Shown in pieces: positions 52,306 to 61,382 of a DNA stretch of 64,000 bases (positions are counted from its first letter, which is position 1; every line of letters starts with the position of its first letter). The position numbers and the translations under genes are program-made. The stretch covers positions 62,001-126,000 of the forward strand of contig NZ_NFUU01000003.1 in NCBI RefSeq assembly GCF_002127265.1. The letters run 5' to 3'. The notes below the pieces were generated by a model, which ran no database searches, was not told the DNA's origin, and saw nothing but the letters and a program-made list of their open reading frames with translations. The stretch comes from Hydrogenophaga sp. IBVHS1. Its GTDB lineage: Bacteria > Pseudomonadota > Gammaproteobacteria > Burkholderiales > Burkholderiaceae_C.

Positions 52306-53013
52306 CGCCCCTCCCTGGGTGTGTGATGAAAGGTTGGGCGGCAATTTAACGCGCTGGCACTCGACGCGCGGCTTTCTCAGCCCCGACCAGTTCGACCAAG
52401 CTTAACAAGCTTAGGCTGATGGTCTCTGGAAGAAGATTGCAAGTAAGAGGCCGTCGGCGCAGATAAGTGTCTGGATGAGAGGTCCGGGAGATCCTGACCT
52501 CATGAGCTTGGCGACGGGGCTCCACCAGTTCCTAGACAGGAAGGACGTGACCGTGTTCCAGGAAGCCGTGCCTTCTCATGGGGGAGAGGCTTGGATACAG
52601 CGAGAAGCACAAAGTCGAGTGGAACTACCTGAACAATGGGACCCATGAAGAGGACCGGGCTGAAGAGTTTGATGCCGCGATCGTTCGGCGCATGCTCGAA
52701 ACCGTCATCAAGCTCGACGAGGCGATTGAGGCTCCGCAGTCCTGATACTGGTCATCTGGACCCCTGACATGCTTTCCGGGCGACCCGCCCGGCGGCAAGC
52801 GGTCGATGGTCGGCGGATACTGGAGGGGAGCAGACGCGTTAGCGCTGGCCGCAGGATCAGCCCGAATGCCCGCTATTGCCGCCGACAGCAGGCTCTCGAC
52901 ATGAAGACCTGACGGACAGCAATCGCTGCACAGTCGACCTCTGGCCATTAGACGACCGCTGCAGACTGAAAGCAGCCGATGGGATGTTTCGAAAGCGGAG
53001 GTTCAACGTAGAG
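52306..53013. other. Degenerate intergenic region
   Basis: No intact gene is seen in these 708 bp. They hold the coding fragment at 52578-52745 and, at 52929-52948 on the minus strand, a weak (12 of 20) relative of the GGCCAGAA element. The rest looks non-coding on both strands and is probably a deletion scar. Confidence 0.55.
52578..52745 (+). pseudogene. Gene fragment, C-terminal remnant of unknown protein
   Basis: Fifty-five codons read as convincing protein (KHKVEWNYLNNGTHEEDRAEEFDA), then a stop. The frame is closed by stops just upstream (52503, 52533), so the 5' part of the gene is missing or frameshifted. The segment resembles the C-terminal ends of large AAA-type ATPases of defence or restriction type, but this is only an impression. 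Confidence 0.45.
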
Positions 53014-53598
53014 TCAGGCTTCACTCGCACGGCCACGCAGTCTGACGAACCGGAGATAGAGCGCAGCCAGTAGTCCTGCGGGAAGTGCTGCGTACGCAAA
53101 GGTGAACATCGCGAACTTGAGAGCGGCCATGGAAGAGTAGGCAATGGCCAGCATGGCTGGAAAGCGGGCTGGATCCGAGAGCATGACGAAAGAGATCGCG
53201 TTTTCTACTGCGTCGGCGAGCGGGGCGATCGTGGAGAGCGCCGCAGCTAAGACCATGTACTTCCGCGCCTTCGAACCTTCCGAGCAAGCCCGTGAGACGG
53301 CAAGCAGCGCTGAGGTGTGCAGTATCAAGACCGAGCCGATGAAGAGGAAGTCAACGAGCTGCGTGTAGACATACTGGTCAAGGGTGCGATTTGCTATCAG
53401 GAATGCGTACCAATCCTTGATCTTCTCGTGGTCGAATGACAACTGCGCCGTCCAGTACGGAACGGGGAACTTCGATGCGGAGTACGCGGCGTTCAGCAGG
53501 CCGGAGGCCCAGAGATTGAGCGCCAGTCCCGTAAGTGCCAAGACGACAAGTTGACGATTTGATGCGAGCGCCTGATAGCGGTCGAATGCCTTGAACAT
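53014..53598 (-). CDS. Membrane protein, hypothetical
   Basis: A 194-residue protein with four hydrophobic segments (about 17-40, 85-105, 118-140 and 158-182) and soluble loops (SKFPVPYWTAQLSFDHEKIKD). The start MFKAFDRYQA is supported by GGAG 8 bases upstream. No family recognised. It is a single gene facing a degenerate region on one side and an IS remnant on the other. Confidence 0.75.
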   Translation of the reverse strand: MFKAFDRYQALASNRQLVVLALTGLALNLWASGLLNAAYSASKFPVPYWTAQLSFDHEKIKDWYAFLIANRTLDQYVYTQLVDFLFIGSVLILHTSALLAVSRACSEGSKARKYMVLAAALSTIAPLADAVENAISFVMLSDPARFPAMLAIAYSSMAALKFAMFTFAYAALPAGLLAALYLRFVRLRGRASEA

Positions 53599-54120
53599 TG
53601 CTTCATCTCCTGGAGGTTGATACAGCAAATGATCTCAACGCAGTCTTTTCTCCGCTTCTCACCCAGGTCGCGATTTGTATCGATTCATGTCACAGCTCTT
53701 GAATGCGCGGTGCACGTGCAGCCCAGTGCTTGAACTGAGGGGCGACCAACTGGCGCAGCCAGTTGAGCATCCTCTCGATAGCCGGGTTGTGCGGACGACC
53801 TGCTGCTGGTCGGGCCTGATGGGCGACAGGTGCGCCTGGTGCGCAACTTCAAACGTGATCAAACCCTCTACGACTGGACGCGCTACATCGCTCATTGAGC
53901 GAAAGCCCGGTGCGCTGCACCAAGACGACCACCGCCTTGCTTGATCGACTCAAGTACTACTGCCACATCGTGGAGACGGGCAATGAGAGCTGTTGCTTCA
54001 TGCATTCCTGTGCCGCTGGAGCAGCAGCACCAGAGAATCCATCAAACCAGTGGCTCAATATTCGACGTGATCAACTGCGCAGAGCCTGACAAGCCCGTCG
54101 GTTTGAAAACGAAACCGTTG
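53599..54120. other. Scar region with fragments on both strands
   Basis: No intact gene. Fragments read as protein but lack starts: on the plus strand 53782-53898 (ADDLLLVGPDGRQVRLVRN...), on the minus strand about 53700-53780 (AIERMLNWLRQLVAPQFKHW), and the IstB-like piece at 53919-54015. Together they suggest repeated insertions and deletions. Confidence 0.55.
53919..54015 (+). mobile_element. IS21-family IstB C-terminal remnant
   Basis: The segment TTALLDRLKYYCHIVETGNES matches the usual C-terminal end of IstB-type helper ATPases of IS21 elements (LLDRL-HHCHIVETGN-S). Neither the ATPase core nor an IstA transposase nor terminal repeats are present, so this is a dead remnant. Confidence 0.6.
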
Positions 54121-55008
54121 TCAGGGCTCAAGGCATTGCTGCAGATCAGCCAAGAGGAGATTGATGAGCGGGTTACTGGGGCGATTGATCGGTTGGACGA
54201 CATCCACTTCGTAGACGATGGATGGACTCAAGCTGACGCAAACCAAGCCTGAACCGCTTGAGAAACGTGGCGTGATCGGGTTCACCACCGCCAAGCCAAT
54301 ACCGCTGCGCACCAGCGCGCAAAGCGATGTTGCGCTGCTGGTTTCAGCCACAATCTGCCGCTTTATACCGTGCTGATCCAGCATGGCATCCAACCGACGG
54401 CGATAAGGATCACGTGAGCCGTAGCTCACAAATGCTTGGCCCGTCAAATCTTGCAGCCGAAGGTGTTTTTTTCGTGCCAGTGGATGCGTGGGCACCATGA
54501 TCACAACTTCATTGCCTCTGAACAGCGAGGTGGTGACAGTTTGCGCTATCGGATGTTTATGCTCAACCAGACCCAGGTCAAAACGTTGCTCTGACAAAGC
54601 GCCATCAAGCTCGGGAGAGTCCAAGGCGCTGATGCGAATGAGCACATCGGGATGCCTGCTGTGGAACCGCTCACAAGCCTTGGGCAGCAGGGAATCGCAA
54701 AGCGCTGGCAGGGCTGCAACCGATAGCGTGCCGCTCTTGAATTGACGCAGAGCTTCGGCGCGCGCACCAAGCTCGACCAGCCCTGTAAAGCTGCGCTCGA
54801 CCTCCTCATAAAAAGCCAGCCCCTGCGCGGAGGGCGCAAGCCGTCCCTTCACACGCTCAAAAAGTGCAAAACCCAGCACCTGCTTGAGTCGCGCCAGATC
54901 ACGACTGACGGCGGGTTGTGACGTAAAGAGCAGTTCGGCTGCGCGCGTTGCGCTGCCACTCAAAACAACGGTACGAAAGGTTTCGATCAGGCGATGGTTG
55001 AGTCGCAC
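54121..55008 (-). CDS. LysR-family transcriptional regulator
   Basis: A 295-residue LysR protein: helix-turn-helix LIETFRTVVLSGSATRAAELLFTSQPAVSRDLARL (1-45) and a binding domain with FDLGLVEHKHPIAQTV. The start region resembles NocR/OccR-type regulators of opine or amino-acid catabolism. It diverges from the Nim-like flavoprotein gene across 104 bp that should hold its binding site; the following GNAT and ACT-domain genes may be in the same regulon. Confidence 0.9.
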   Translation of the reverse strand: MRLNHRLIETFRTVVLSGSATRAAELLFTSQPAVSRDLARLKQVLGFALFERVKGRLAPSAQGLAFYEEVERSFTGLVELGARAEALRQFKSGTLSVAALPALCDSLLPKACERFHSRHPDVLIRISALDSPELDGALSEQRFDLGLVEHKHPIAQTVTTSLFRGNEVVIMVPTHPLARKKHLRLQDLTGQAFVSYGSRDPYRRRLDAMLDQHGIKRQIVAETSSATSLCALVRSGIGLAVVNPITPRFSSGSGLVCVSLSPSIVYEVDVVQPINRPSNPLINLLLADLQQCLEP

Positions 55009-55112
55009 AGAAATAACATATCAAAAATGAATGGTAGGCGCATAAAGAAGCATTGTACTGATATCAACCGCCAAGCCATAGTCGCTCTGTGTAGAAACTT
55101 CGGATTCAAATC

Positions 55113-55808
55113 ATGAGCTCCTCTGCGAACATACCTACAGCTGCCGTCACCCAAACACACTTTGCGATTGACGCTGTCAATCAAGTACGGCGGATAGCTG
55201 AGCGTGGCAAGTACGACAAGGCGACGGTGTTTGATATCGTTGACCGTGCGCTTATCGCCCATGTTGCTTTCGTCGAAGACGGTCGTCCTGTCGTGATTCC
55301 GATGACCTGTGCACGCTGGGGCGACGAGCTGCTGATTCATGGCGCACGCAAATCTCGCATCCAGCAGGCAGTGGCAGACATGCCGGTGTGTATCACCGTG
55401 ACGTTGCTGGATGCGCTGATCTATGCACGTTCAATCTTCCATTCATCCATGAATTACCGATCTGTCGTGGTCCACGGCATTGCACGAGTTATTCAAGACG
55501 AGGCTGAGAAACTGAGGGCACTGGAAGCGATGAGTGACCACTTGATGCCCGGTCGTTGGCAAGAGGTTCGGCCACCGCTGTCCAAAGAGTTGAAGGCGAC
55601 CGAAGTGCAGCGTGTCGAAATCCTGTTTGCCTCAGCAAAAATCCGCGCAGTTGGCGTGCTGGATGACAAAGCAGACTACACGCCCGAGCAGTGGGAAAGC
55701 ACCTGGGCAGGCGTTGTTCCGCTTGCGATGGGACGCGGACGACCGCTGACTGATTCGAGTGTTGTGAGCGGAGTCGAGCCGCCCCGCAGCGTTGTGCGCG
55801 CAAATTGA
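55113..55808 (+). CDS. Pyridoxamine 5'-phosphate oxidase-like flavoprotein, NimA-like
   Basis: A 231-residue protein of the split-barrel FMN-binding family: RGKYDKATVFDIVDRALIAHVAFVEDG, VIPMTCARWGDELLIHG and GARKSRIQQAVADMPVCITV. These resemble nitroimidazole-resistance (Nim) and flavin-nucleotide-binding proteins. It may reduce or bind a small aromatic. It diverges from the LysR gene; the next gene starts 128 bp later. Confidence 0.85.
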   Translation: MSSSANIPTAAVTQTHFAIDAVNQVRRIAERGKYDKATVFDIVDRALIAHVAFVEDGRPVVIPMTCARWGDELLIHGARKSRIQQAVADMPVCITVTLLDALIYARSIFHSSMNYRSVVVHGIARVIQDEAEKLRALEAMSDHLMPGRWQEVRPPLSKELKATEVQRVEILFASAKIRAVGVLDDKADYTPEQWESTWAGVVPLAMGRGRPLTDSSVVSGVEPPRSVVRAN

Positions 55809-55936
55809 AAGTTTCACCTGAATGCGTTCCCGCTTGGGCCGGTGCGCGCGGTTGCAAACCAATCTCATTGACTCAATGGACGATTGCCGGTCTGCAACGC
55901 CCGTATTGATGTCAAGTTTAAGCATGAGGAGTATTG

Positions 55937-56536
55937 ATGTCTGAGCTTGAATTTCGACCGGCACTGAAGAGTGATTGCACCCATTTGGCTTTGCTAGCAG
56001 ACATGGCAACGCGGTGCCTCGCCTCTCATCTCTGGTCTCATGCTGCGACTGCGGGACAGTCTGCTTTCGAGGTGGGCAGATCGATCATTCGCAACGATAC
56101 GCTGCACTTTTCACATTTCAGCAACTGGCGGGTTGCAGTGCTTGATGGAGAGGTGGTTGGTGCCATCAACACCTGCCAGCTACCGCCGTCGATGTGCGAA
56201 CCGCCGACTCCGTCGCAAATCCTGCCAGACGTTACACGCGCGCCGAACGAACTCAAAGCGCTCGCCGCAGGTAGCTGCTATCTGTCTGCGGCAGCGCTGT
56301 ATCCCGAACACCGAGGCTGTGGATTCGGCTCAGCACTGATAGAGGAAGCTTTGTCACAGGCTCGGGGTACCGGCGCTGGGCAACTCACGCTGTTGGTCGG
56401 CAGCTTCAACACCAAGGCCCACAGGCTCTATTTGCGGTGCGGCCTTGAAGAATGGGCCAGGCGCCCCTTTACAGCATTTCCAGGGTCTGACAGCCCGGGC
56501 GAGTGGGTGCTGATGCGTAAGGCGATACCGACATGA
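55937..56536 (+). CDS. GNAT N-acetyltransferase
   Basis: A 199-residue acetyltransferase. The acetyl-CoA loop AALYPEHRGCGFGSALIEEAL (about 119-139) and LLVGSFNTKAHRLYLRCGLEE near 153-174 are family hallmarks. It overlaps the ACT-domain gene by 4 bp (ATGA), so the two are coupled. Acceptor unknown; an amino acid or amine would fit the ACT domain partner. Confidence 0.87.
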   Translation: MSELEFRPALKSDCTHLALLADMATRCLASHLWSHAATAGQSAFEVGRSIIRNDTLHFSHFSNWRVAVLDGEVVGAINTCQLPPSMCEPPTPSQILPDVTRAPNELKALAAGSCYLSAAALYPEHRGCGFGSALIEEALSQARGTGAGQLTLLVGSFNTKAHRLYLRCGLEEWARRPFTAFPGSDSPGEWVLMRKAIPT

Positions 56537-56931
56537 GCCGCCAATCCCAACGGATCATCACCTTGCGGGTCGTGCCAGGTCTCTATGGCATTGCAAGGCT
56601 GGCGCGGGATGCTCCGATCCCCAGCTGGGCGAGTGGGCCGGGTTTCAGTGCGAGTGTTCGCGCCGATGATGAGCTCACGCTGGTCTGTCTGCAACAACGC
56701 ATCCCAAATGATGTCGAGTGTGTATTGCACTGGCGCTGTCTGCGCAGTGTCGGGCCATTTGCATTCAATGCAAGCGGTATTGTGTTGGCGATCATCGCGC
56801 CACTATCCGCACAAGGCATCGGCATCTTTGTTGTCTGCACGTTTGATGGCGAGCATGTCCTCGTCGCTGAACAGAACTGGGCGACATCGCTGAAATCCCT
56901 GAGAGACGCCGGTCATCTTGTTATTGACTGA
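56533..56931 (+). CDS. ACT-domain protein
   Basis: A 132-residue protein with two ACT-like units, as in CASTOR/ACT_7 proteins: N-terminal LRVVPGLYGIARLARDAPIPSW and C-terminal FAFNASGIVLAIIAPLSAQGIGIFVVCTF. These bind amino acids and regulate enzymes or transcription. Coupled to the GNAT gene by a 4-bp overlap, it could sense the acetyltransferase's substrate or product. Confidence 0.82.
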   Translation: MSRQSQRIITLRVVPGLYGIARLARDAPIPSWASGPGFSASVRADDELTLVCLQQRIPNDVECVLHWRCLRSVGPFAFNASGIVLAIIAPLSAQGIGIFVVCTFDGEHVLVAEQNWATSLKSLRDAGHLVID

Positions 56932-56976
56932 GCTCGAACCAGAGCTCCGACACAAGAACTTCCCCATAAGGCACGC

Positions 56977-57603
56977 ATGTATCCATCTGCAACCAGTGAC
57001 AGCCTGCCTCAGTTCATGTCTGCACCCACCATGTGTCAGTTTGCGAAAGACGGTTTGTGGGAACAAGCTTGGTCTTTTCCTTCTGATCGTCCGCCGTCGC
57101 TGCCGGAGCTTGACGGCTACCTCGCTCATCGGACTGAGGTAGCGTTTGAAGCTTTTTTTGGCCCTGCGTTCTTCGGCGTGCGCCTGTCGGGCACAACCTC
57201 TGAGGTCAAAGCTTTCGGTATCAAATGCCTCAACGCATTGAGCGCGCAGTCATGGTTCTTCGATGCGTTGCGCCGCGAGATCGGCTGCCCGGGTTTGGGA
57301 CAAAAACCTGACTTTGCCGAAATTGGCTGTGTCAACGCATGGCGAAGCATTGGCGCATTCCGAATGACCGAGTTGCCACCCACTGTGTCTGAGTTTGAGC
57401 TTCTTTGGAGTCTGGTCTGCGATAGCCCGGTCGGACGCGACACCGACCACGCCAAAGCCATAGAGTTCGCATTCAAACATCCCATCGAGCACTGGTTTGG
57501 CATCCCCATCTCCGTTGAAGGCGGCCCGAATCTGGTCTCCAAAACATTGCTTGCCAGCGCTGACCAAGCGCTGATCCGCTGGAGGCACGGACGATTTCTT
57601 TGA
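56977..57603 (+). CDS. Hypothetical protein, 208 residues
   Basis: A soluble protein starting MYPSATSDSLPQFM. It has a helical and strand mix with WFFDALRREIGCPGLGQ and EFELLWSLVCDSPVGRDTDH but no membrane segments. It lies 45 bp after the ACT-domain gene in the same direction and is probably in the same transcript. No family recognised. Confidence 0.72.
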   Translation: MYPSATSDSLPQFMSAPTMCQFAKDGLWEQAWSFPSDRPPSLPELDGYLAHRTEVAFEAFFGPAFFGVRLSGTTSEVKAFGIKCLNALSAQSWFFDALRREIGCPGLGQKPDFAEIGCVNAWRSIGAFRMTELPPTVSEFELLWSLVCDSPVGRDTDHAKAIEFAFKHPIEHWFGIPISVEGGPNLVSKTLLASADQALIRWRHGRFL

Positions 57604-58198
57604 CTACCTGGTGGTTGGTTCGCGTGGTCACACGACAACCGACTTCGAGCCATACGACTCGACATCAAGCTGGTCAAGCGAGTTCGCTTGACCATTCGCC
57701 ACCGTGGTTACCTCACACCTCAGAGCTTCAAGCAGCACAATCACCCCATTCGCAACCGAGCGATCTTGCAGGAATAAATGGCTCGAAAAAATCGAGTAGG
57801 CCAGTCCCAGTCAACAGAGCCAGGGCAATGACAGGTTTCGATGGACTTGCCGTCGTTCGAGCGCTGCTTGCTTCTATGACCGGAAGTTGACGTCGCGACG
57901 AGTCCATGCCTCGATGACCAGCGTCCGAGTTCAGTCTGGAGCAGCCGGCCGATCTCCAGACGTCGGATGTGCAGCGGCAGCTGACTTTGGATGCCACCGA
58001 GCGAACTCACGCTGATCGCCGCAAAGCGGCTGTTCGGTATGGCTGTCTGCCGGTGTGACGGTGATCGCGAACACGCGGACCAGCACTTCCTGCCTGCGGG
58101 ACACTTGCTTCTCAACGTCGCAAACCGTCAGAACCTATGGCCTTCCTTAGCTTAGGCAGACGACAGCGCACATGATTGTTCGATCCATCCAAGCAGGC
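57604..58198. other. Intergenic region with gene fragments
   Basis: No intact gene in 595 bp. On the minus strand around 57900-58070 a frame reads RFAAISVSSLGGIQSQLPLHIRRL, like the carboxymuconolactone-decarboxylase/AhpD family, but frames shift and stop around it. On the plus strand 57660-57775 reads as LTIRHRGYLTPQSFKQHNH, a short fragment without a start. Confidence 0.45.
57900..58070 (-). pseudogene. Carboxymuconolactone decarboxylase-like fragment
   Basis: A partial frame with SRFAAISVSSLGG followed by QSQLPLHIRRLEIGR, the pattern of CMD/AhpD-like proteins, is broken by frameshifts on both sides. A second frame before it reads VFAITVTPADSHTEQPL. This looks like the remains of a gene that stood upstream of the esterase. 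Low confidence. Confidence 0.35.
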
Positions 58199-59200
58199 TC
58201 AGTGGATCGATACATCTGCTCGGGCGAATCGAGCCATGCGGCGCACGGCATCGCGTCCCTCGGGCACCAGTGCGGCATGCATCTGGAAGTCGTGCCACAG
58301 GCCGTGCCACTCCTGCCAGGTCACGCTCGCGTGTCCCCCTAGCAGGGCCATGTACAGGCGCCTCGCTTCGTGACAGAACAACTCCTTGCTGGAGGACTGG
58401 ATGAGGACTGGTGGCAAGTGGCGCAGGTCCGTGTAGATCGGGGACACCAGTGGTGAACTGCGCAATACGGGTGCCACATAGCCGTCGCGTGTCCACGTCA
58501 CCCATTCAGGAGTAAGTAACGCGTCTGTGCTGGTGGCGGGTAGGCTGGTCAGTGTCCAGTCAACACAAGGTGAAATCAGGATCAACGATCGAGGCAGCGC
58601 CATACCCAGGTCTCTGCGCTGTATGGCCAGCGTCAGTGCCAGATGGGCGCCCGTGGAGTCACCGGCGAAGATCACGTTACGCACGTCTAGGCCTTCGCTC
58701 TCCAGCGTGGCCACTGCGGCCCGAGCATCGTCCAGTTGCGCTGGAAAGGGGTTCTCCGGCGCGAGCCGGTACGCCGGCACATGCACAGGCATTCCAGTCT
58801 CTAAGGCCAACATGCGCGTGAGACTTCGATGCGTGTTGGGAGAGCACACGGTGTAGCCGCCGCCGTGGAAATAGACGATGGCAGTGTCGCTTTCCGGGGA
58901 GTGCAGGGGCACATGCCGATCACAGGGTTGGCCATTCAGGTTCAGCCGTTGCGTCATCACGCCCCTGCCCTGGGGCAAGGTCCATCGCAGCAAACCCGAG
59001 AGGAGTCGTTGGAAATGAAGTGGTGTGCGTGGGCTCATCCAGGGCCGAACAAGCCAGCGCAGCTGGGCTCCGACCAGACTAGCCTGAAGAGAAAGTTTAC
59101 GCCCGGCATTAACCGACTCGTGGCAACTTGCATCTTGCTGTTGCCAGGCATCACCCGGGGCCGAGCTGGATTCGAAGGTGCTGTGGATGGTCGTTCTCAT
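58199..59200 (-). CDS. Alpha/beta hydrolase, HSL-type esterase
   Basis: A 333-residue esterase. VYFHGGGYTVCSPNTH (about 109-124) is the HGGG oxyanion hole of the hormone-sensitive-lipase family, and FAGDSTGAHLALTLA holds the nucleophile Ser. The acid appears in LPPVLIQSSSKELF-type region and the catalytic His in EWHGLWHDFQM. It would hydrolyse short-chain esters. The first 60 residues are an extension of unclear role. It faces a degenerate region downstream. Confidence 0.88.
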   Translation of the reverse strand: MRTTIHSTFESSSAPGDAWQQQDASCHESVNAGRKLSLQASLVGAQLRWLVRPWMSPRTPLHFQRLLSGLLRWTLPQGRGVMTQRLNLNGQPCDRHVPLHSPESDTAIVYFHGGGYTVCSPNTHRSLTRMLALETGMPVHVPAYRLAPENPFPAQLDDARAAVATLESEGLDVRNVIFAGDSTGAHLALTLAIQRRDLGMALPRSLILISPCVDWTLTSLPATSTDALLTPEWVTWTRDGYVAPVLRSSPLVSPIYTDLRHLPPVLIQSSSKELFCHEARRLYMALLGGHASVTWQEWHGLWHDFQMHAALVPEGRDAVRRMARFARADVSIH

Positions 59201-59231
59201 GTTGGCGAATCAGTGTGTTGGACCAGTGATG

Positions 59232-60695
59232 TCAAAGCGGGCTGACGGGGCGGCAGATCAAGGTACCGCTGCAATTGACGGGCCTGATGTACAGATGGCG
59301 AGCGACGCCTGGTTGCGAGAAGCCACCCGGAAAGAACGTCACGGGTCCGTAGAAGACCGACCCCAGCTCACCCTCGGCGTTGGCCTGCGTCACCAGCGCC
59401 GTTGCGCTCGCGGTGGCGGGCAGTGCCTGGTATTCGAACGTGGCAGACTGCGCTGTGTCCCTCACATACACGTTTCGGAATGCGTCGTTTCCAGCGTTGC
59501 CAGAGAAAGAGTATTCCCCGATGAAACGGTAACCCTGCTGGCCCTGGGCGTTCGCCTGCGTCAGAAAGGCGTCGGGTGTGGCGGCGGACGTGCCGGTCTG
59601 CAACTCGTAGGTGTAGCGCGCGCTGCTGCTGTCCTTGCTGTAGATGGCAACCGTACTGCCGCCGATGGCGAATTCGCCTAAAAAGAAAAAGCCCCTATCA
59701 CCCTGGCCGTTGGCCTGGGTCAGGAAGCCCGCGCTGGTGGTCTGGCTGGGCAAAAGCTCATAGCTGAATGGTGCAAATCCCGCGACGTCCCTGACATACA
59801 CCACGCTGTCCACCAGGAAGGTGCTGTGCGCGAACCCGCGTGTTCCCTGTGTATTCAGCTGCGCCTGCAGCCCTGCAACGGTGTTCTGCGGGTCGAGCGC
59901 TTCCCAGGTGTAGGTGGTGGGTAGGTCTCTCACGTAGAGGTTGACGAAGTCGTTGGCGCTGGATGCAAAACCGGTGAGGTAGGCGTAGCCGTTGGCTCCC
60001 TGCGCATTGGCCTGTGCCAGCAGGCCAGCGCGGTCTTCACGGTAGGTGTCAGACAGGTACACAGGCCTGACGACGCCGGCCACCAAGTTGCGGCAGGTGA
60101 GTTCCACCGATGAAACGCTAGCGCTGGCCGTGCCGGAAGCTTGGGTCAGCACACAGTTCTGTCCCGCTGGTTGGGTCAGCACGGAAACAGCGTAAGCAGC
60201 ATTGGCCGCCACATTCGTAGAGAAGGTGAATCCCCCGTTGGCACTGACCGTGAGGTCGTCGGCCCCATTGTTCTGCAGCACGACGACCTTGCCTGCCCCG
60301 AGGCCGCTGACATTTCCACCGATGGTGACCGTGTTGGGCACCAATGCTTCGCAACGCACTTCCACGTTGGCGACGTTGCCCGAGGCGTTGCCGCTGCCTT
60401 GGCTCACGTTACAGCGCTGGCCCGCTGGTTGCGCGCGAACGGTCACTGCATACGCCGCATTCGCAGGCACGGCCCTCGGGAAGTTGAACGCCCCGTTACT
60501 ACCCAGTGTGAGGGTGTCGGTGCCGTTGTTCGAAATGGACACACTCTGCCCGGTGGCCAAGCCGCTGAGCTGTCCTTCAATGGTGTAGGTCACTGCCGAC
60601 GGGGTATCGCCGTCTCCTCCACCACCGCATGCCCCCAGGAGGGCGACCAGAAGAATCAACGAGATGCCTTTGCAGAGACCTTGAGAGCGATGCAT
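59232..60695 (-). CDS. Secreted lipoprotein with two Ig-like and five tandem repeats
   Basis: A 487-residue lipoprotein with the lipobox VALLGAC at residue 23 followed by a GGGGDGD spacer. Two ~80-residue Ig-like repeats (about 36-117 and 121-202, each with QPAGQ-C and CE/CR ends) are followed by five ~50-residue repeats built on QANAQG-x2-GY with a later YVRD or YSKD and YTYELQ-like strand. This looks like a surface adhesin or scaffold. No family recognised. Confidence 0.85.
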   Translation of the reverse strand: MHRSQGLCKGISLILLVALLGACGGGGDGDTPSAVTYTIEGQLSGLATGQSVSISNNGTDTLTLGSNGAFNFPRAVPANAAYAVTVRAQPAGQRCNVSQGSGNASGNVANVEVRCEALVPNTVTIGGNVSGLGAGKVVVLQNNGADDLTVSANGGFTFSTNVAANAAYAVSVLTQPAGQNCVLTQASGTASASVSSVELTCRNLVAGVVRPVYLSDTYREDRAGLLAQANAQGANGYAYLTGFASSANDFVNLYVRDLPTTYTWEALDPQNTVAGLQAQLNTQGTRGFAHSTFLVDSVVYVRDVAGFAPFSYELLPSQTTSAGFLTQANGQGDRGFFFLGEFAIGGSTVAIYSKDSSSARYTYELQTGTSAATPDAFLTQANAQGQQGYRFIGEYSFSGNAGNDAFRNVYVRDTAQSATFEYQALPATASATALVTQANAEGELGSVFYGPVTFFPGGFSQPGVARHLYIRPVNCSGTLICRPVSPL

Positions 60696-60960
60696 GAAAG
60701 CTTCCTTGCCTATTGAATGATCAATTCATTTTTGATCCTGCAAAAGAAACCGTGAACCCTCCTCAAGTAGGGACGCCACTATCTCAAACTCAAGACAAAT
60801 CTCAATGTTTCCAGCATGCTCTGCAAAATCTGGAAACGACCAGAAAAGGTGTTGCACTGGAACCCTACTTTAGTAGGGATGGACTCATCAGGGTATCCAG
60901 AAGGAAAATCAAGTTGCAAGCACCATCAAGATGTCAACTTAAACCCAATCCAGAATCCTC

Positions 60961-61353
60961 ATGAAGCCAATACTTTCCATCATTCTTCTATCTGCTCTAA
61001 CCTTGATTGGTGGTTGTGCAAGCACAGCGAATCCAGTGTTCAGTTCAAAAACTGAGAAAGTCTATATCTACTCCCCAGGAGAGGACAGGATTCGAGGCAT
61101 GACTCCAGGAGCAACTGGTGATGTCAGATTTTGTAGCGAAGGCATTCCAGGAGCGGCCAGGAGGCGCGAGGCTTTGAAGGCTATTGCAGAGGTGTGTGGT
61201 GGAGAAAAAAAGTATGCAATCACGGGTGAGCTGATGTCTGATGCAACCGGCTCGTTCATGGGAATTTCTGTTCAATGTGTTGGCAATTCAGGCCGACAGC
61301 TTGTTTTTAAGTGTTTGGGTAGTAAACCAACACCTACTGGCTTTGCAAAATAA
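60961..61353 (+). CDS. Lipoprotein, hypothetical
   Basis: A 130-residue protein with lipobox ALTLIGGC at residues 12-19. The mature part has four cysteines and a strand-rich pattern (VRFCSEGIPGAARRREALKAIAEVCGGEKKY). No family recognised. AT-rich codon use suggests acquisition. It runs in the same direction as the next lipoprotein, 29 bp later. Start without a strong ribosome binding site. Confidence 0.75.
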   Translation: MKPILSIILLSALTLIGGCASTANPVFSSKTEKVYIYSPGEDRIRGMTPGATGDVRFCSEGIPGAARRREALKAIAEVCGGEKKYAITGELMSDATGSFMGISVQCVGNSGRQLVFKCLGSKPTPTGFAK

Positions 61354-61382
61354 ACAAGCAGAAAATAGTTGAGGAGCAAAAA

